The position numbers and the translations under genes were made by a program. Below are positions 43,839 through 52,713 of a DNA stretch of 64,000 nt, piece by piece. Below the pieces are notes generated by a model. The model was not told the DNA's origin. It saw only the letters and a list, made by a program, of their open reading frames with translations, and did no database searches. This stretch comes from SAR324 cluster bacterium REDSEA-S27_B3 (GTDB lineage Bacteria > SAR324 > NAC60-12). Location: positions 1 to 64,000 of the forward strand of contig LUQO01000012.1 of the NCBI GenBank assembly GCA_001627865.1, given 5' to 3'. Within the stretch, counting starts at the first letter, position 1; every line of letters starts with the position of its first letter.

Positions 43839-44660
43839 CTAATCAAACAATTCATGATTACAAGGGGGTACGCATAGGTTGATGACTTGTGAGTCAGAAA
43901 TGGATTTTTCTCCTTGTGATTTCAGAGCCATTGTTAATTTGATTGCTCGGGGAAGACAGAAATTTTCATTAATTCTTATGTCATGACACACACCTTCCTC
44001 AGAATTCCATTCCCTGGTCCATTTTTCCCTGAAACCGCCTCCAGCTAAAGCAGTCTCACTTTCCAGAAATTCTATTTCAAATTTAGTAACCTCCTCAGAT
44101 AAAATATAGCTTTCCCCGCCTTCTCTGAGATTATTGTCGATATAAAAATCTTCACGTCGAAAAAACTCCCATATTTTTGTATCCGGATTCTCAAGTAGTG
44201 AATAACCGACTTCATGAATTTCCGGATCACGATGACTCTCCTCAGGGAAAAAACGTGATTTGATTGCAGCATGAAAATGTACGCCTGTTACTTCTTCAAA
44301 TTCACCTGTTTCAGGATTTCCCGGTCCCAGATTAATTTCTGCAATCAGTCCGGTATCTCCTGGCTGAGTTTCGCCTTTTTCAGTATCAGCAAAGTGTTTC
44401 AAATATTTTACTGTTTGTAAGTCATCCAGCACAATTTTCATCAGTAGCCGCAACTCCTGACGAGTATCAAGTGATGATTTTACTTTGATCGATGAATTTG
44501 ATATCTGGAAAAATGCTGTATAAAGCAAGGCCATCACAAGTCCCAGTAAAGTTACAGATATTAATAACTCTAATATGGAAAATCCCATTTTTATTTTCGT
44601 GACATTATTTGGGATTGACGTAAATGTCCGCATCATAAGTATAGACGTGTTTCCCTTCAT
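43839..44660 (-). CDS. gspJ: Type II secretion minor pseudopilin GspJ
   Basis: Prepilin-like N-terminus with the cleavage site before FSILELLISVTLLGLVMALLYTAFF. The Glu at +5 is present. The best start is the internal MMRTFTSIPNN (about residue 9), which shortens a 56-bp overlap with gspI. The body (273 aa) contains a GspJ-like soluble domain with VKYLKHFADTEKG. It is the last gene of the cluster, since no gspK-N follow before the convergent YciO gene. Confidence 0.82.
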   Translation of the reverse strand: MKGNTSILMMRTFTSIPNNVTKIKMGFSILELLISVTLLGLVMALLYTAFFQISNSSIKVKSSLDTRQELRLLMKIVLDDLQTVKYLKHFADTEKGETQPGDTGLIAEINLGPGNPETGEFEEVTGVHFHAAIKSRFFPEESHRDPEIHEVGYSLLENPDTKIWEFFRREDFYIDNNLREGGESYILSEEVTKFEIEFLESETALAGGGFREKWTREWNSEEGVCHDIRINENFCLPRAIKLTMALKSQGEKSISDSQVINLCVPPCNHELFD

Positions 44661-45024
44661 TCCACTGCAATTGATAATTAACCTGTCGCACCTCTATTCC
44701 GGGAAATGGTTTAGTATCCCGTACAAACTTCTTCCAGCTGAAACCACTCATGCTGCTGTCAAGTTCAAACTCTCCCTGGTTGATTGAAACAGGAGGTGAA
44801 ACTGTTGCACGTTCTGATTTTAACAATTCATTCTGAGCATAAGTAATTGCTTTCCATAAGTTTGTTGTTGAAGAAATGATGAAAATGGACGTTGAATATG
44901 ACTGATAAAGCGCCATCAAGGTGATTACCAAAATTGAAAGTGAAATAAGAACTTCAAGAATTGTAAATCCTTTTATATTTGTAGCCACTTTTTTGTGACA
45001 GGAATTATTATTGTCAGTGCTCAT
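44605..45024 (-). CDS. gspI: Type II secretion minor pseudopilin GspI
   Basis: 139 aa. A basic leader ends at Gly before FTILEVLISLSILVITLMALYQSYSTS, the classic pseudopilin helix with Glu at +5. The C-terminal domain of about 90 aa ends with VRQVNYQLQWNEGKHVYTYDADIYV. It overlaps gspH by 4 bp and gspJ by about 30-56 bp, showing tight operon packing. Confidence 0.82.
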   Translation of the reverse strand: MSTDNNNSCHKKVATNIKGFTILEVLISLSILVITLMALYQSYSTSIFIISSTTNLWKAITYAQNELLKSERATVSPPVSINQGEFELDSSMSGFSWKKFVRDTKPFPGIEVRQVNYQLQWNEGKHVYTYDADIYVNPK

Positions 45025-45617
45025 TGCTCACGTAAAAGCAGATTGCCCATGATTCCTTTGGTTTCAATTGTCCAATAATTAGAAGCATCAGGTAACGAGA
45101 ATTCAAGCATAAATGGAGTGACAAACCCGGAACTGTTGATATGTACTTCCATCAAATCAGTAAATCCTCCGGAGGCAAAATAGCGTGTACCTGACAACTG
45201 AGCCTCTCTTAAATTAAGATCTTCCGGAAATTCGCGTGGTTTGAGAACTTTTGGCTTCTCTAAAAACTCTTCCGCGCATTTACCTGATTCATCCTCCTCA
45301 GAGGTCATCATTTGCTGTGAATTCAAATCAAACACTAAACAATAAGAGGTGCTTTTTAGCACAGCGTCATTTCTGAGAGTTTTCAGAACACTGTTCAAAT
45401 GCTTAAATTCTGTTTCAATAGGCTTGGAAAAAAAGGCAAGAAACTGTGGCAGGGCTGTGCCCAGCAACAGGAGCGCCAAAGTCAAAACAACAAGTATTTC
45501 CAGAAATGTAAATCCACTTCCTGAGTCATGAGTTTTTTGCTTTGACGCTTTTTTAGAGCTCGCTGGAACTGATATCTGCATCCAAATCCGCACCTCCGTC
45601 AATTCCATCTGCTCCAA
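45021..45617 (-). CDS. gspH: Type II secretion pseudopilin GspH
   Basis: The pseudopilin signal GSG before FTFLEILVVLTLALLLLGTALPQFLAFF is clear. The likely start is MQISVPASSKK (residue 13 of the tracked ORF), which keeps the overlap with gspG to about 30 bp. The soluble part is rich in strands (FDLNSQQMMTSEEDESGKCAEE). Assignment as GspH follows from its place between G and I and its size, since the soluble domain itself is poorly conserved. Confidence 0.78.
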   Translation of the reverse strand: MEQMELTEVRIWMQISVPASSKKASKQKTHDSGSGFTFLEILVVLTLALLLLGTALPQFLAFFSKPIETEFKHLNSVLKTLRNDAVLKSTSYCLVFDLNSQQMMTSEEDESGKCAEEFLEKPKVLKPREFPEDLNLREAQLSGTRYFASGGFTDLMEVHINSSGFVTPFMLEFSLPDASNYWTIETKGIMGNLLLREQ

Positions 45618-46026
45618 GTGAAATTATTTCATATTCGTTACCATTTTCGCTGACAAAGCGGAAAGGAGTCCCCCAGCCGTCTTCTGGTATATTATTCCCA
45701 CGCAAATAAGGTCCATTCCAGTTTTTTGGAATCAATCCCACTTCCGGTTTTTCAAGCAGAGCCTTCAATCCTTGCTCTGATGATGGATAACGGGAATTAT
45801 GCAGGCGGTAGAGATCAAGCGCGGTTTCCAGCCCCTTGATCTGTGTTTTTGTTGCATCAACTTTTGCCTTCTCTGCAGAATCAAAAAGATATACACCAAC
45901 TATGCTTGAAAGCAGTCCAAGGATAATTATCACCACCATCACTTCAATGAAACTGAATCCCCTGTGACGCTTTATTTCTTTTTTTACAGTGCTCTGTAAT
46001 AAATTATGTTTCAAAGTGTTTTTCAT
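45553..46026 (-). CDS. gspG: Type II secretion major pseudopilin GspG
   Basis: 157 aa. The leader ends with KRHRG before FSFIEVMVVIIILGLLSSIVGVYLF. The body has the GspG signatures KIQ-like TQIKGLETALDLYRLHNSRYPSSEQGLKALLEKP, DGWGTPFRFVSENG and the calcium-loop ending ISLGADGIDGGADLDADI. It is the most recognisable member of the cluster and would form the pseudopilus shaft. It is divergent from rnpB. Confidence 0.95.
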   Translation of the reverse strand: MKNTLKHNLLQSTVKKEIKRHRGFSFIEVMVVIIILGLLSSIVGVYLFDSAEKAKVDATKTQIKGLETALDLYRLHNSRYPSSEQGLKALLEKPEVGLIPKNWNGPYLRGNNIPEDGWGTPFRFVSENGNEYEIISLGADGIDGGADLDADISSSEL

Positions 46027-46063
46027 GTAAGTTCGGATTTGAGTTTGAAATGAAGAAGCGCGC

Positions 46064-46091
46064 TTGATCTTATCTGCAACGGTGCTAATTT
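46064..46091 (+). promoter_or_regulatory. Promoter for rnpB
   Basis: TTGATC (46064-46069), a 16-base spacer and TAATTT (46086-46091) place transcription start about 46098-46101, exactly where the P1 helix of the RNase P RNA begins. The fit with the RNA 5' end supports it. Confidence 0.5.
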
Positions 46092-46100
46092 AGTATTCAT

Positions 46101-46476
46101 CAGAGTCGGATACGTGATCGCCGGATTCCCGGTTTTTTATTCCGGTACTCCGGAGGAAAGTCCGGGCAACACAGGGCAAAGGTGCTGGCTAACAGCCAGA
46201 TGGTGCAAGCCAATGGATAGTGCAGCAGAAAACATACCGCCGATGGTTTCCATTGAAACACAGGTAAGGGTGAAATGGCAGGGTAAAAGCCTACCGCAGT
46301 CCTGGTGACAGTACTGGCAGTGTAAACCCCACCTGTTGCAAGTCCAAATAGAACCGCAATCAGGCTGCCCGCCTGGCGGTTGGGTAGGACGCTAGAGGCT
46401 GTCGGTAACGGCAGTCCCAGATGAATGATCACGGCTCACTTCTGTGAGGACAGAACCCGGCTTATTTCCGGCTCTG
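46101..46476 (+). ncRNA. rnpB: RNase P RNA, bacterial class A
   Basis: Catalytic RNA of RNase P, which matures the 5' ends of tRNAs. Conserved blocks appear in order: GGAGGAAAGTCCGGGC, AGGGTGAAATGGCAGGGTAA, AAGCCTACCG and ACAGAACCCGGCTTAT. The terminal helix P1 pairs CAGAGTCGG (46101-46109) with CCGGCTCTG (46468-46476), with one G-U pair, which sets the ends. The length is about 376 nt. The two tracked ORFs inside it (46100-46432 and 46114-46308) are shadows of the RNA gene. Confidence 0.97.
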
Positions 46477-46557
46477 ATTTTATCCAAAATACGGTTTGCT
46501 TTCAATTCAACAGCCCATACAATTGACTTCAATTGTAAAATGCTCTCATACCATAAT

Positions 46558-47370
46558 TCAACCACTTTCAGACTCTAGAGAATTTTTATACAAACAAATA
46601 TAATCATCCAGGATTTGTTTTGAGGGTAAATTCATAGATTCAACATAACAAAGCAAATAACCTTTTAAATAAATTTCAGAAGAGAATTTACTGAAATCCT
46701 CTTCCTCAATAGCCTTGAGGTATGCTCCGCGAATACAGGTTATTTGAGCAAGTTCATCCAAAGTTATGGATTTAATATTTCTGATTTGCTGCAAAACTGC
46801 CCCATTGTAGGATATTTCACCACCATGTGTTTTGAGAGAATTATAATATTCCTGAAGACTGTCTTCAGACAGCTCATTTTTTGCAGCCAGGTTTAGATAA
46901 AAGTCCTGTCTCTCGGTTTGAGTTTGTCCTGCAACATCCTGAGTGTTGTTTTCTGGAATTTCTGCTTTTATCTCAGGTTGAATTTTGTCGAGACTTTTTC
47001 CGAGAGGTCCTGTCTCCGTTTTCTCCCAGGCTGATTTAACAGGAGATTGCTCTTCAATTAGTGGAGCACTTTCTTTTTTCAGGTCAATTTGCGGCTCTGC
47101 AGAAACATTTAATTGATTTAACTCATCATCATATTTTGCCCGTGCGATTGGGTTGGCCAGAGTTACAAAAGCCTGGCTGTACTGAAGCAGCTTTTCTTCA
47201 GTTTCTTCTTCCGGAAACAAGGAATATGCCGCAAATGCTTCTAAGTGAGTTTCTTCAAGTTTTTCTTCGTAAGCATTGCGTATCTCCATTAATGTAGCAG
47301 TGTTTGGAACATCTAGAATCTGATAATAATTATCTTCAACAGTCACAGGTATATTGGTGCGATCAGTCAT
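46558..47370 (-). CDS. J-like/HTH regulatory protein paired with a MinD-type ATPase
   Basis: 270 aa. Residues about 13-85 look like a J domain (NYYQILDVPNTATLMEIRNAYEEKL and FVTLANPIARAKYDDEL) but lack the HPD tripeptide, so Hsp70 stimulation is unlikely. An acidic linker follows. Residues about 190-265 hold a RodZ-type HTH (LQQIRNIKSITLDELAQITCIRGAYLKAIEEEDFSKFSSEIYLKGYLLCY). It overlaps the upstream FlhG-like ATPase gene by 4 bp. Together they may place or regulate a polar structure such as the flagellum, which is inference. Confidence 0.78.
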   Translation of the reverse strand: MTDRTNIPVTVEDNYYQILDVPNTATLMEIRNAYEEKLEETHLEAFAAYSLFPEEETEEKLLQYSQAFVTLANPIARAKYDDELNQLNVSAEPQIDLKKESAPLIEEQSPVKSAWEKTETGPLGKSLDKIQPEIKAEIPENNTQDVAGQTQTERQDFYLNLAAKNELSEDSLQEYYNSLKTHGGEISYNGAVLQQIRNIKSITLDELAQITCIRGAYLKAIEEEDFSKFSSEIYLKGYLLCYVESMNLPSKQILDDYICLYKNSLESESG

Positions 47371-48311
47371 AGTGCCAATTTCGACAAAATATTGTTGTTT
47401 CCAGCAAATTCTTTCTCATCCTTCAGGAGATTCGCGCATATCTTATTCAGCTGTTTTATTGGTACACAATCAGGATATGCCGCCGCTAATGGTTGACGTT
47501 CCAACACAGATTTTCTGATAGATTCATCATAAGCGATGTGTCCCATAAATTTTACATCCAGATTAAAATATTTTAAACACGCTTTTTTCATAGCCGGACC
47601 AACCATTTGATCGCGCTCTGTACGTACCTGGTTAAGGATCATTTTTGGAATAAATGAATGTATCTGTTCCTCAATAAATACCGTAGCTCTGCCTCCTAAT
47701 TTGTTAAAATAATCAATGAGTTCTTTAGGAGTATTGACATTATGTGGATTATCCTTGCGCAATATTGGAGTAACAACGGATTTCAATCCGAAGTTTTGGC
47801 TGTTATGGAAAATTTGGCGAAAAAAAGAATTTTTTATGAAACGGTAGGCATTTTCAATAGAAGTTGGCTCCGGTATTACAATCATTACCTGAGAATCTGC
47901 CAACAGAAAAAAATCAACTGTATTATAGGCAGTCCCTGCACCTAAATCTATCACTATATAATCAGCATCCAATCGCCTCAATGCAGATATAAAACGGCGT
48001 TTTTGAGTATGCTTCAAATTAGCAATTTCAACTCCGTCCTTTGCTCCACTGATCAGACTCAATCCTGGAATATCGGTTGGTATTAACAGTTTTTTTATAT
48101 TGTGTACTTCTCTCCCTATAAACTCGGAGATACCTTTCATAGGACTGTTAACTCCAAGCCAGGTGTGCATGTTCGCCCCACCCAAATCCAAGTCTGCGAG
48201 AATTACATTGTAACCACTTTGGGCCAGCAAAATGCCAAGGTTTCCGGCAACAAAACTTTTGCCTACACCGCCTTTACCTCCGCCAAAAGCCCAAATCCTT
48301 TTTTGTTCCAT
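47367..48311 (-). CDS. MinD/ParA-family ATPase, FlhG/FleN-like
   Basis: 314 aa. The deviant Walker A FGGGKGGVGKSFVAGNLG and the switch regions DLDLGGANMHTWLG and DYIVIDLGAGTAYNTVDFFLLAD are typical of FlhG/FleN and related P-loop ATPases. In Proteobacteria FlhG sets flagellar number together with FlhF. flhF is not adjacent, and the HTH protein downstream is instead its partner here. The lone fliN in the window fits a flagellated organism. Confidence 0.85.
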   Translation of the reverse strand: MEQKRIWAFGGGKGGVGKSFVAGNLGILLAQSGYNVILADLDLGGANMHTWLGVNSPMKGISEFIGREVHNIKKLLIPTDIPGLSLISGAKDGVEIANLKHTQKRRFISALRRLDADYIVIDLGAGTAYNTVDFFLLADSQVMIVIPEPTSIENAYRFIKNSFFRQIFHNSQNFGLKSVVTPILRKDNPHNVNTPKELIDYFNKLGGRATVFIEEQIHSFIPKMILNQVRTERDQMVGPAMKKACLKYFNLDVKFMGHIAYDESIRKSVLERQPLAAAYPDCVPIKQLNKICANLLKDEKEFAGNNNILSKLAL

Positions 48312-48606
48312 AACCAGTTAGTGACCGTAGAAAATAGATCTTTTCCATGTAAAATTGCAAATTATTGACCAATTCGGTGCTGCAATGGAATAACAACATA
48401 GCACAACATTTTCTACTTGAACAATTCTATAATTTTGATTAAAAAATATTTTTTTGTAATCTGGATAGAAATGTCTTCCTGAATTAAAGATTTTTTGCTG
48501 AGCAGCCGATATACAGAACAGGCGGGTTTATATGCAATTAAACTATATGATTTCGATAAAACTTACTAAAACTTGAAAAATAATCACATACGGTAGATTA
48601 AATCTT

Positions 48607-48993
48607 ATGTTAACACGCATCTTGATTGTTTATTTTACAGTTATAGTTCTGTTGACCTCCTGTTCAAACAGCGTGTCAGAGTTTCCCACACAATCTTTCC
48701 GGAGCCGTTTGAGTGAGGGAGACAATCATATTGGTTGGGGATTAAATTATTTTGACAGTTGGCAGAAAGGGCTACAGCCACGATATCTAAAGCTGGCTGA
48801 AAAACACACTATAACTGCAATCAACATGTTTGCGAACCTGGAATATGATACATCCCCACGTATCAGCGAATATTATGTTGTGCGTGAACGCCGCACACGA
48901 GGCTGCAGGTTGTTAGCTGAATTGCAATTTGCGGCCGGGAACCACGGCTATAAACTCAGCTCGCTCACACCTGAAGGTTGTATCTATTTTTAG
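48607..48993 (+). CDS. Small hypothetical lipoprotein
   Basis: 128 aa. A signal peptide ends in the lipobox LLTSC at about residue 19. The mature domain of about 110 aa has the blocks HIGWGLNYFDSWQKGLQPRYLKLAEKHTITAINMFANLEYD and RERRTRGCRLLAELQFAAGNHGYKLS. I know no family. It stands alone between two minus-strand units. Confidence 0.6.
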   Translation: MLTRILIVYFTVIVLLTSCSNSVSEFPTQSFRSRLSEGDNHIGWGLNYFDSWQKGLQPRYLKLAEKHTITAINMFANLEYDTSPRISEYYVVRERRTRGCRLLAELQFAAGNHGYKLSSLTPEGCIYF

Positions 48994-49059
48994 CTAAAAG
49001 CTGTAATCTCTGAATAATCCTTCAAATCGCATTAACTCTTGGACTATTGAAAGCCTGCC

Positions 49060-50613
49060 TCATGCTTCGTTTAACCCAGACCTGACACGCAAGCTTTCCG
49101 CGTGATAACGATCTGAGGCTTTCTGATCACCAGAATCAGCGTAATGGGAACTTATCAAATCAAGCAGACGCAACTCACCTTCCACATCATCGAGCTGCTG
49201 CTTAATTGCAAGATGCTCTTTATAAGTTTCAACTAATTCCTTAGTATTATTCATTGATGCATGTGCCTTCTCAATTCTATCAAAAAGGGGATCCATGGCT
49301 GAAACATTCACACGCTGTCGATTGTATTTAAGCAGATCATGCAGAAGGGGTAATGCTTCTTCATAAGTTCCTTTCTTTTCCAAGGTCTTTACAATGCCAT
49401 CCATTACGCTCGCATAATCCGTTTGCTCAGTCTCTTTCTGAACAGATGTTTCCGCATCGTCTGCAGATTCATCTTCTATCTCTACTGTATTGTCAGAAAT
49501 TTCTTCAGCTATGGTTGAATCAACTGGGATCTCAAGTTTTTCAAGTAATTGCAGTACATCATGAGATGGTTTCTGACCAAGTTCTTTAAGCAGATCAAGG
49601 TAACTTTTAAGACCGGCCTTGGCTTCTTCATATCTTCCGGATTCACATGCTGCTGTTGCAATTTTCAGCAATCCTTCAGCCTCAGATGATTTTTCCTCCC
49701 ATGGTGCTGTTTCCTGCAGGGTTAGCCCTAAACCTTCTTCATCTTCCAGGTTTTCATTCTCCAAATGAGGTGAAAATATATCTTCATCTCTATACTCCTC
49801 ATTTTCAGGCTCAGCAAGAGCTTCTCCTCCAGGAATCGGGATCAGTTCATCTGCAAAGAGATCATCTTCTTCTTCAACCAGAGGTTCTGTTGTTAATTCT
49901 TCAGATTGCCTCTTTAATGCCTGATGCTTTTTAGTAAGTAATTCAAGTGCCTCTTCACCTGCTCCAAGTATCCTTTCATTCTCAACTTTTCCACTCTCAG
50001 ATGTTTTTGGATTTTCCGCTTTTACATATTCAGATGTTTCCGGCTTTTCCACAATCATTTCATCAGGTTCTCCGGGTTCTTCATCAAAAGTAGTCTCCTG
50101 CAAAATTTTCGCGTTCTCACTTAAAGTAACTTTCACCTGATCCACTTCTTCAAGTTCTTCAGCAAAATTTTCGGGGGAATCAGTTACACTGGCTTTTTCA
50201 TATGCTTCTGCAACCGAGCTGGTATTTGGTGTACTTGCTGAGGCCGCCTCAGTTTCATCAGTCGCATCTTCATCAGCAGTAATTTCAGGTGGTTTTAAAT
50301 TAAACTTTTTTCTGAATTGCTCAAATATGGAAGCATCAATCCCCGGAATTAAATTTTCTGAATCGGATGTTTTTTCTTCAGCAGATTTGGATACTTTGTC
50401 AATATTCTTTGCTGAATCACGAAATGGCTCTGATGAAAGCGCCAGCTGCGGCTGTTCCACAACAGTTGTAATTTTACTTAATACAAACCCGATGCATAAT
50501 GCTGCACTAACCAAAACCAAGGAACCTGCTCCAAATTCCCATGAAATTTGAAACATAATTACCTCAAAAACAAGGATAACAACTACAAAAAAGATTTTTA
50601 TCAAGATCCTCAT
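49060..50613 (-). CDS. Membrane-anchored acidic protein with C-terminal TPR-like helices
   Basis: 517 aa. Two adjacent N-terminal TM helices (about 4-22 and 28-46) are followed by a long acidic disordered region (about 70-310, rich in Glu, Asp and Ser). The C-terminal about 190 aa form paired helices like TPRs (LLKIATAACESGRYEEAKAGLKSYLDLLKELG and ALPLLHDLLKYNRQRVNV). The layout recalls FimV-type polar scaffolds, but no LysM domain is present. The function is unknown. Confidence 0.65.
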   Translation of the reverse strand: MRILIKIFFVVVILVFEVIMFQISWEFGAGSLVLVSAALCIGFVLSKITTVVEQPQLALSSEPFRDSAKNIDKVSKSAEEKTSDSENLIPGIDASIFEQFRKKFNLKPPEITADEDATDETEAASASTPNTSSVAEAYEKASVTDSPENFAEELEEVDQVKVTLSENAKILQETTFDEEPGEPDEMIVEKPETSEYVKAENPKTSESGKVENERILGAGEEALELLTKKHQALKRQSEELTTEPLVEEEDDLFADELIPIPGGEALAEPENEEYRDEDIFSPHLENENLEDEEGLGLTLQETAPWEEKSSEAEGLLKIATAACESGRYEEAKAGLKSYLDLLKELGQKPSHDVLQLLEKLEIPVDSTIAEEISDNTVEIEDESADDAETSVQKETEQTDYASVMDGIVKTLEKKGTYEEALPLLHDLLKYNRQRVNVSAMDPLFDRIEKAHASMNNTKELVETYKEHLAIKQQLDDVEGELRLLDLISSHYADSGDQKASDRYHAESLRVRSGLNEA

Positions 50614-50682
50614 TTTAGCCAGTAAGTAAGCATTTAAAAATTGTCATTAATATAATCATTTGCCTGGGCTTAACAAAAAGAG

Positions 50683-51642
50683 TCAATCAATTCCAAGTGT
50701 GCGTAGATGATTTTCGTTATGAGACCAATGTTTGAGGACTTTTACATGCAGTGTTAAAAACACCTTATTCCCCAGTAAACCTTCAATTTTTTTACGAGAC
50801 GCGGTTCCTATTTTTTTCAGCATCTCGCCTTTTTTCCCAATAATAATTCCCTTTTGAGAATTACGCTCAACACAAATAACACAAGCAATTTTAATGCATT
50901 TAGTTTCTTCCTTAAATTGCTCAACAATGACCGCGACTGAATATGGTATCTCCTGCCTCAAACGCAGAAACAGTTCCTCCCTGACAAATTCACCCGCCAG
51001 GAACCGTTCAGAAACATCTGTGACCTGACGGTTGTCAAAATAAAAAGGGTGAGGTGATAGATATTTTTTCAGGCTCTTGATCAACTGATCGAGGTTGGTA
51101 GATCTAAGGGCAGAAACAGGAATAATTTCAGCAAAGTTTCCGAATTTATCCAGATTGGCAATGCTTTCAAGCACATGCTCATTTGGCATAGTATCAATTT
51201 TATTCAATACCAGCACAGTTCTTGTTTCCTTCCCAGACAGCATGTTTAGAATATGCTGATCTTCCGGATGCAAGACGGAGAAGCATTCCCCCTTTTGAAA
51301 TGATTCCGGATAAGGTTGAACCAACCACAGGTTCAGGTCAGTATCCCTAAGAGTTTTTTCAGCATAGGCAACAATTTTACGATTAAGCAGATTTTCTGTT
51401 TGATGTATTCCGGGAGTATCAATAAAAATAATCTGTGTAGTTTGCTCCGTCCGGATTCCAAGAATGCGATTTCGTGTAGTTTGTGCTTTGTGAGTGGTGA
51501 TAGAAACTTTTTGCCCTACCAGTTTGTTTAACAAAGTTGATTTTCCCGCATTTGGTCGGCCAATCATCCCGATAAATCCGCAACATTGTTCTGTATTTTG
51601 AGTTACCTCGTTTAGCTGAGCGGGGTCATTATATTTTTTCAC
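50683..51642 (-). CDS. era: GTPase Era
   Basis: Ribosome-biogenesis GTPase that binds 16S rRNA. G1 is GRPNAGKSTL, G3 is FIDTPGIH, G4 is VLNKID, and the KH domain holds ERNSQKGIIIGKKGEMLKKIGTASRKKIEGLLG. The 319-aa length is normal. It overlaps the Ppx/GppA gene upstream by 4 bp (ATGA). rnc and recO, common neighbours, are absent. Confidence 0.96.
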   Translation of the reverse strand: MKKYNDPAQLNEVTQNTEQCCGFIGMIGRPNAGKSTLLNKLVGQKVSITTHKAQTTRNRILGIRTEQTTQIIFIDTPGIHQTENLLNRKIVAYAEKTLRDTDLNLWLVQPYPESFQKGECFSVLHPEDQHILNMLSGKETRTVLVLNKIDTMPNEHVLESIANLDKFGNFAEIIPVSALRSTNLDQLIKSLKKYLSPHPFYFDNRQVTDVSERFLAGEFVREELFLRLRQEIPYSVAVIVEQFKEETKCIKIACVICVERNSQKGIIIGKKGEMLKKIGTASRKKIEGLLGNKVFLTLHVKVLKHWSHNENHLRTLGID

Positions 51643-52682
51643 GCGATGATTTTATGTTGTTTGAGAAGTTCGGAAGACAAAATGAGTTTGAGATCCTGAA
51701 CCGGTTTTTCAATTTCATCAGAAGCAATGCTTAACAATAATGATTCTTTTAAGCCAAATAATGGGATGCTCACCCGATCAATTCTGAGTTGTCGGCCTAT
51801 TGCCAGAAAAACAGAAAGAGCTGATTTATAAACTTCTGTCTGCTGGCTGCGGAGTTTCCAATGTTTATTCAAGTCCTGTGGAGACTGTTTTTGAAAAATC
51901 CCTGCAAGCCGTTCAAATTCTGGCCAGTTTATGCACAGCCATTTTTCAAAATGTTCGGTTTTGATTTTTTTTGACTTAAGATTAGCGGGCATTTGAGGAT
52001 ACAGGCGGGCAAATGTTTTCGCGTTTCCACCAGTGAGAATCAAGTGGGAAGATATTTTAGGATTTATTGAGCATGCCTTGCTCAAATGTGACAATTTTTC
52101 AGGCAGATTAGCAAAGAGCTGTTTTGCTTTTTTGTCCATTTTCACCAGTCGGAGGGTTCCTAAATCAAAGCTGTTCAGGTAATCATTATCATTGTTGATT
52201 TTATTTTCAGGTTGAGCCAGTAATGACACTTCCAAACTTCCTCCACCTAAATCCAGCAAAACAGTTTTTTCAAATGGGGAGTGCATTACCAATGATGGTG
52301 GTAAAAAAGATTTAATTCCTTCAGCTAAACATCCTGATTCTTCTTTTCCGGAAAGAATTTTTACTGGGAAGCCAATTAAAGATTTAAGGCGGTTAATCAC
52401 TTCTATGCGGTTTTTTGCCTCTCGCATGGCGCTTGTGGCAAATAATTTTATGTGGGCAGGCTGATACTTTTGCACTTCACTCAACAACTGCTGAATTGAG
52501 TTTAGCAGCTGTTGAAATACTTTTTCAGAAACTTCACCATGTTCAAAAACGGTATCACCCAAACGCAAATGAACACTTCCACGTTCAAGCTCATGCAACT
52601 CAGAATTCCCCCTTATTTCACCCACAATCATGCGTACCGCATTACTTCCAATTTCAATGCAGGCAAAGATTGAGGGATTCAT
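51639..52682 (-). CDS. Ppx/GppA family phosphatase
   Basis: Actin-fold phosphatase that would act on polyphosphate or pppGpp. The phosphate 1 motif is CIEIGSNAVRMIVGEI, the phosphate 2 motif LLDLGGGSLEVSLL, and the adenosine-like motif LILTGGNAKTFARL. At 347 aa it lacks the C-terminal HD domain of long Ppx proteins and matches the short form. Its substrate cannot be told from sequence. Confidence 0.88.
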   Translation of the reverse strand: MNPSIFACIEIGSNAVRMIVGEIRGNSELHELERGSVHLRLGDTVFEHGEVSEKVFQQLLNSIQQLLSEVQKYQPAHIKLFATSAMREAKNRIEVINRLKSLIGFPVKILSGKEESGCLAEGIKSFLPPSLVMHSPFEKTVLLDLGGGSLEVSLLAQPENKINNDNDYLNSFDLGTLRLVKMDKKAKQLFANLPEKLSHLSKACSINPKISSHLILTGGNAKTFARLYPQMPANLKSKKIKTEHFEKWLCINWPEFERLAGIFQKQSPQDLNKHWKLRSQQTEVYKSALSVFLAIGRQLRIDRVSIPLFGLKESLLLSIASDEIEKPVQDLKLILSSELLKQHKIIA

Positions 52683-52713
52683 CTCTTGAAAAAAAGTGTT
52701 AAATTTGTGATCA

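Noticed and set aside
46100-46432. 110-aa minus-strand ORF and 64-aa plus-strand ORF in the rnpB region
   Set aside because: Both lie inside a clear class A RNase P RNA with its conserved blocks and a closed P1 helix.
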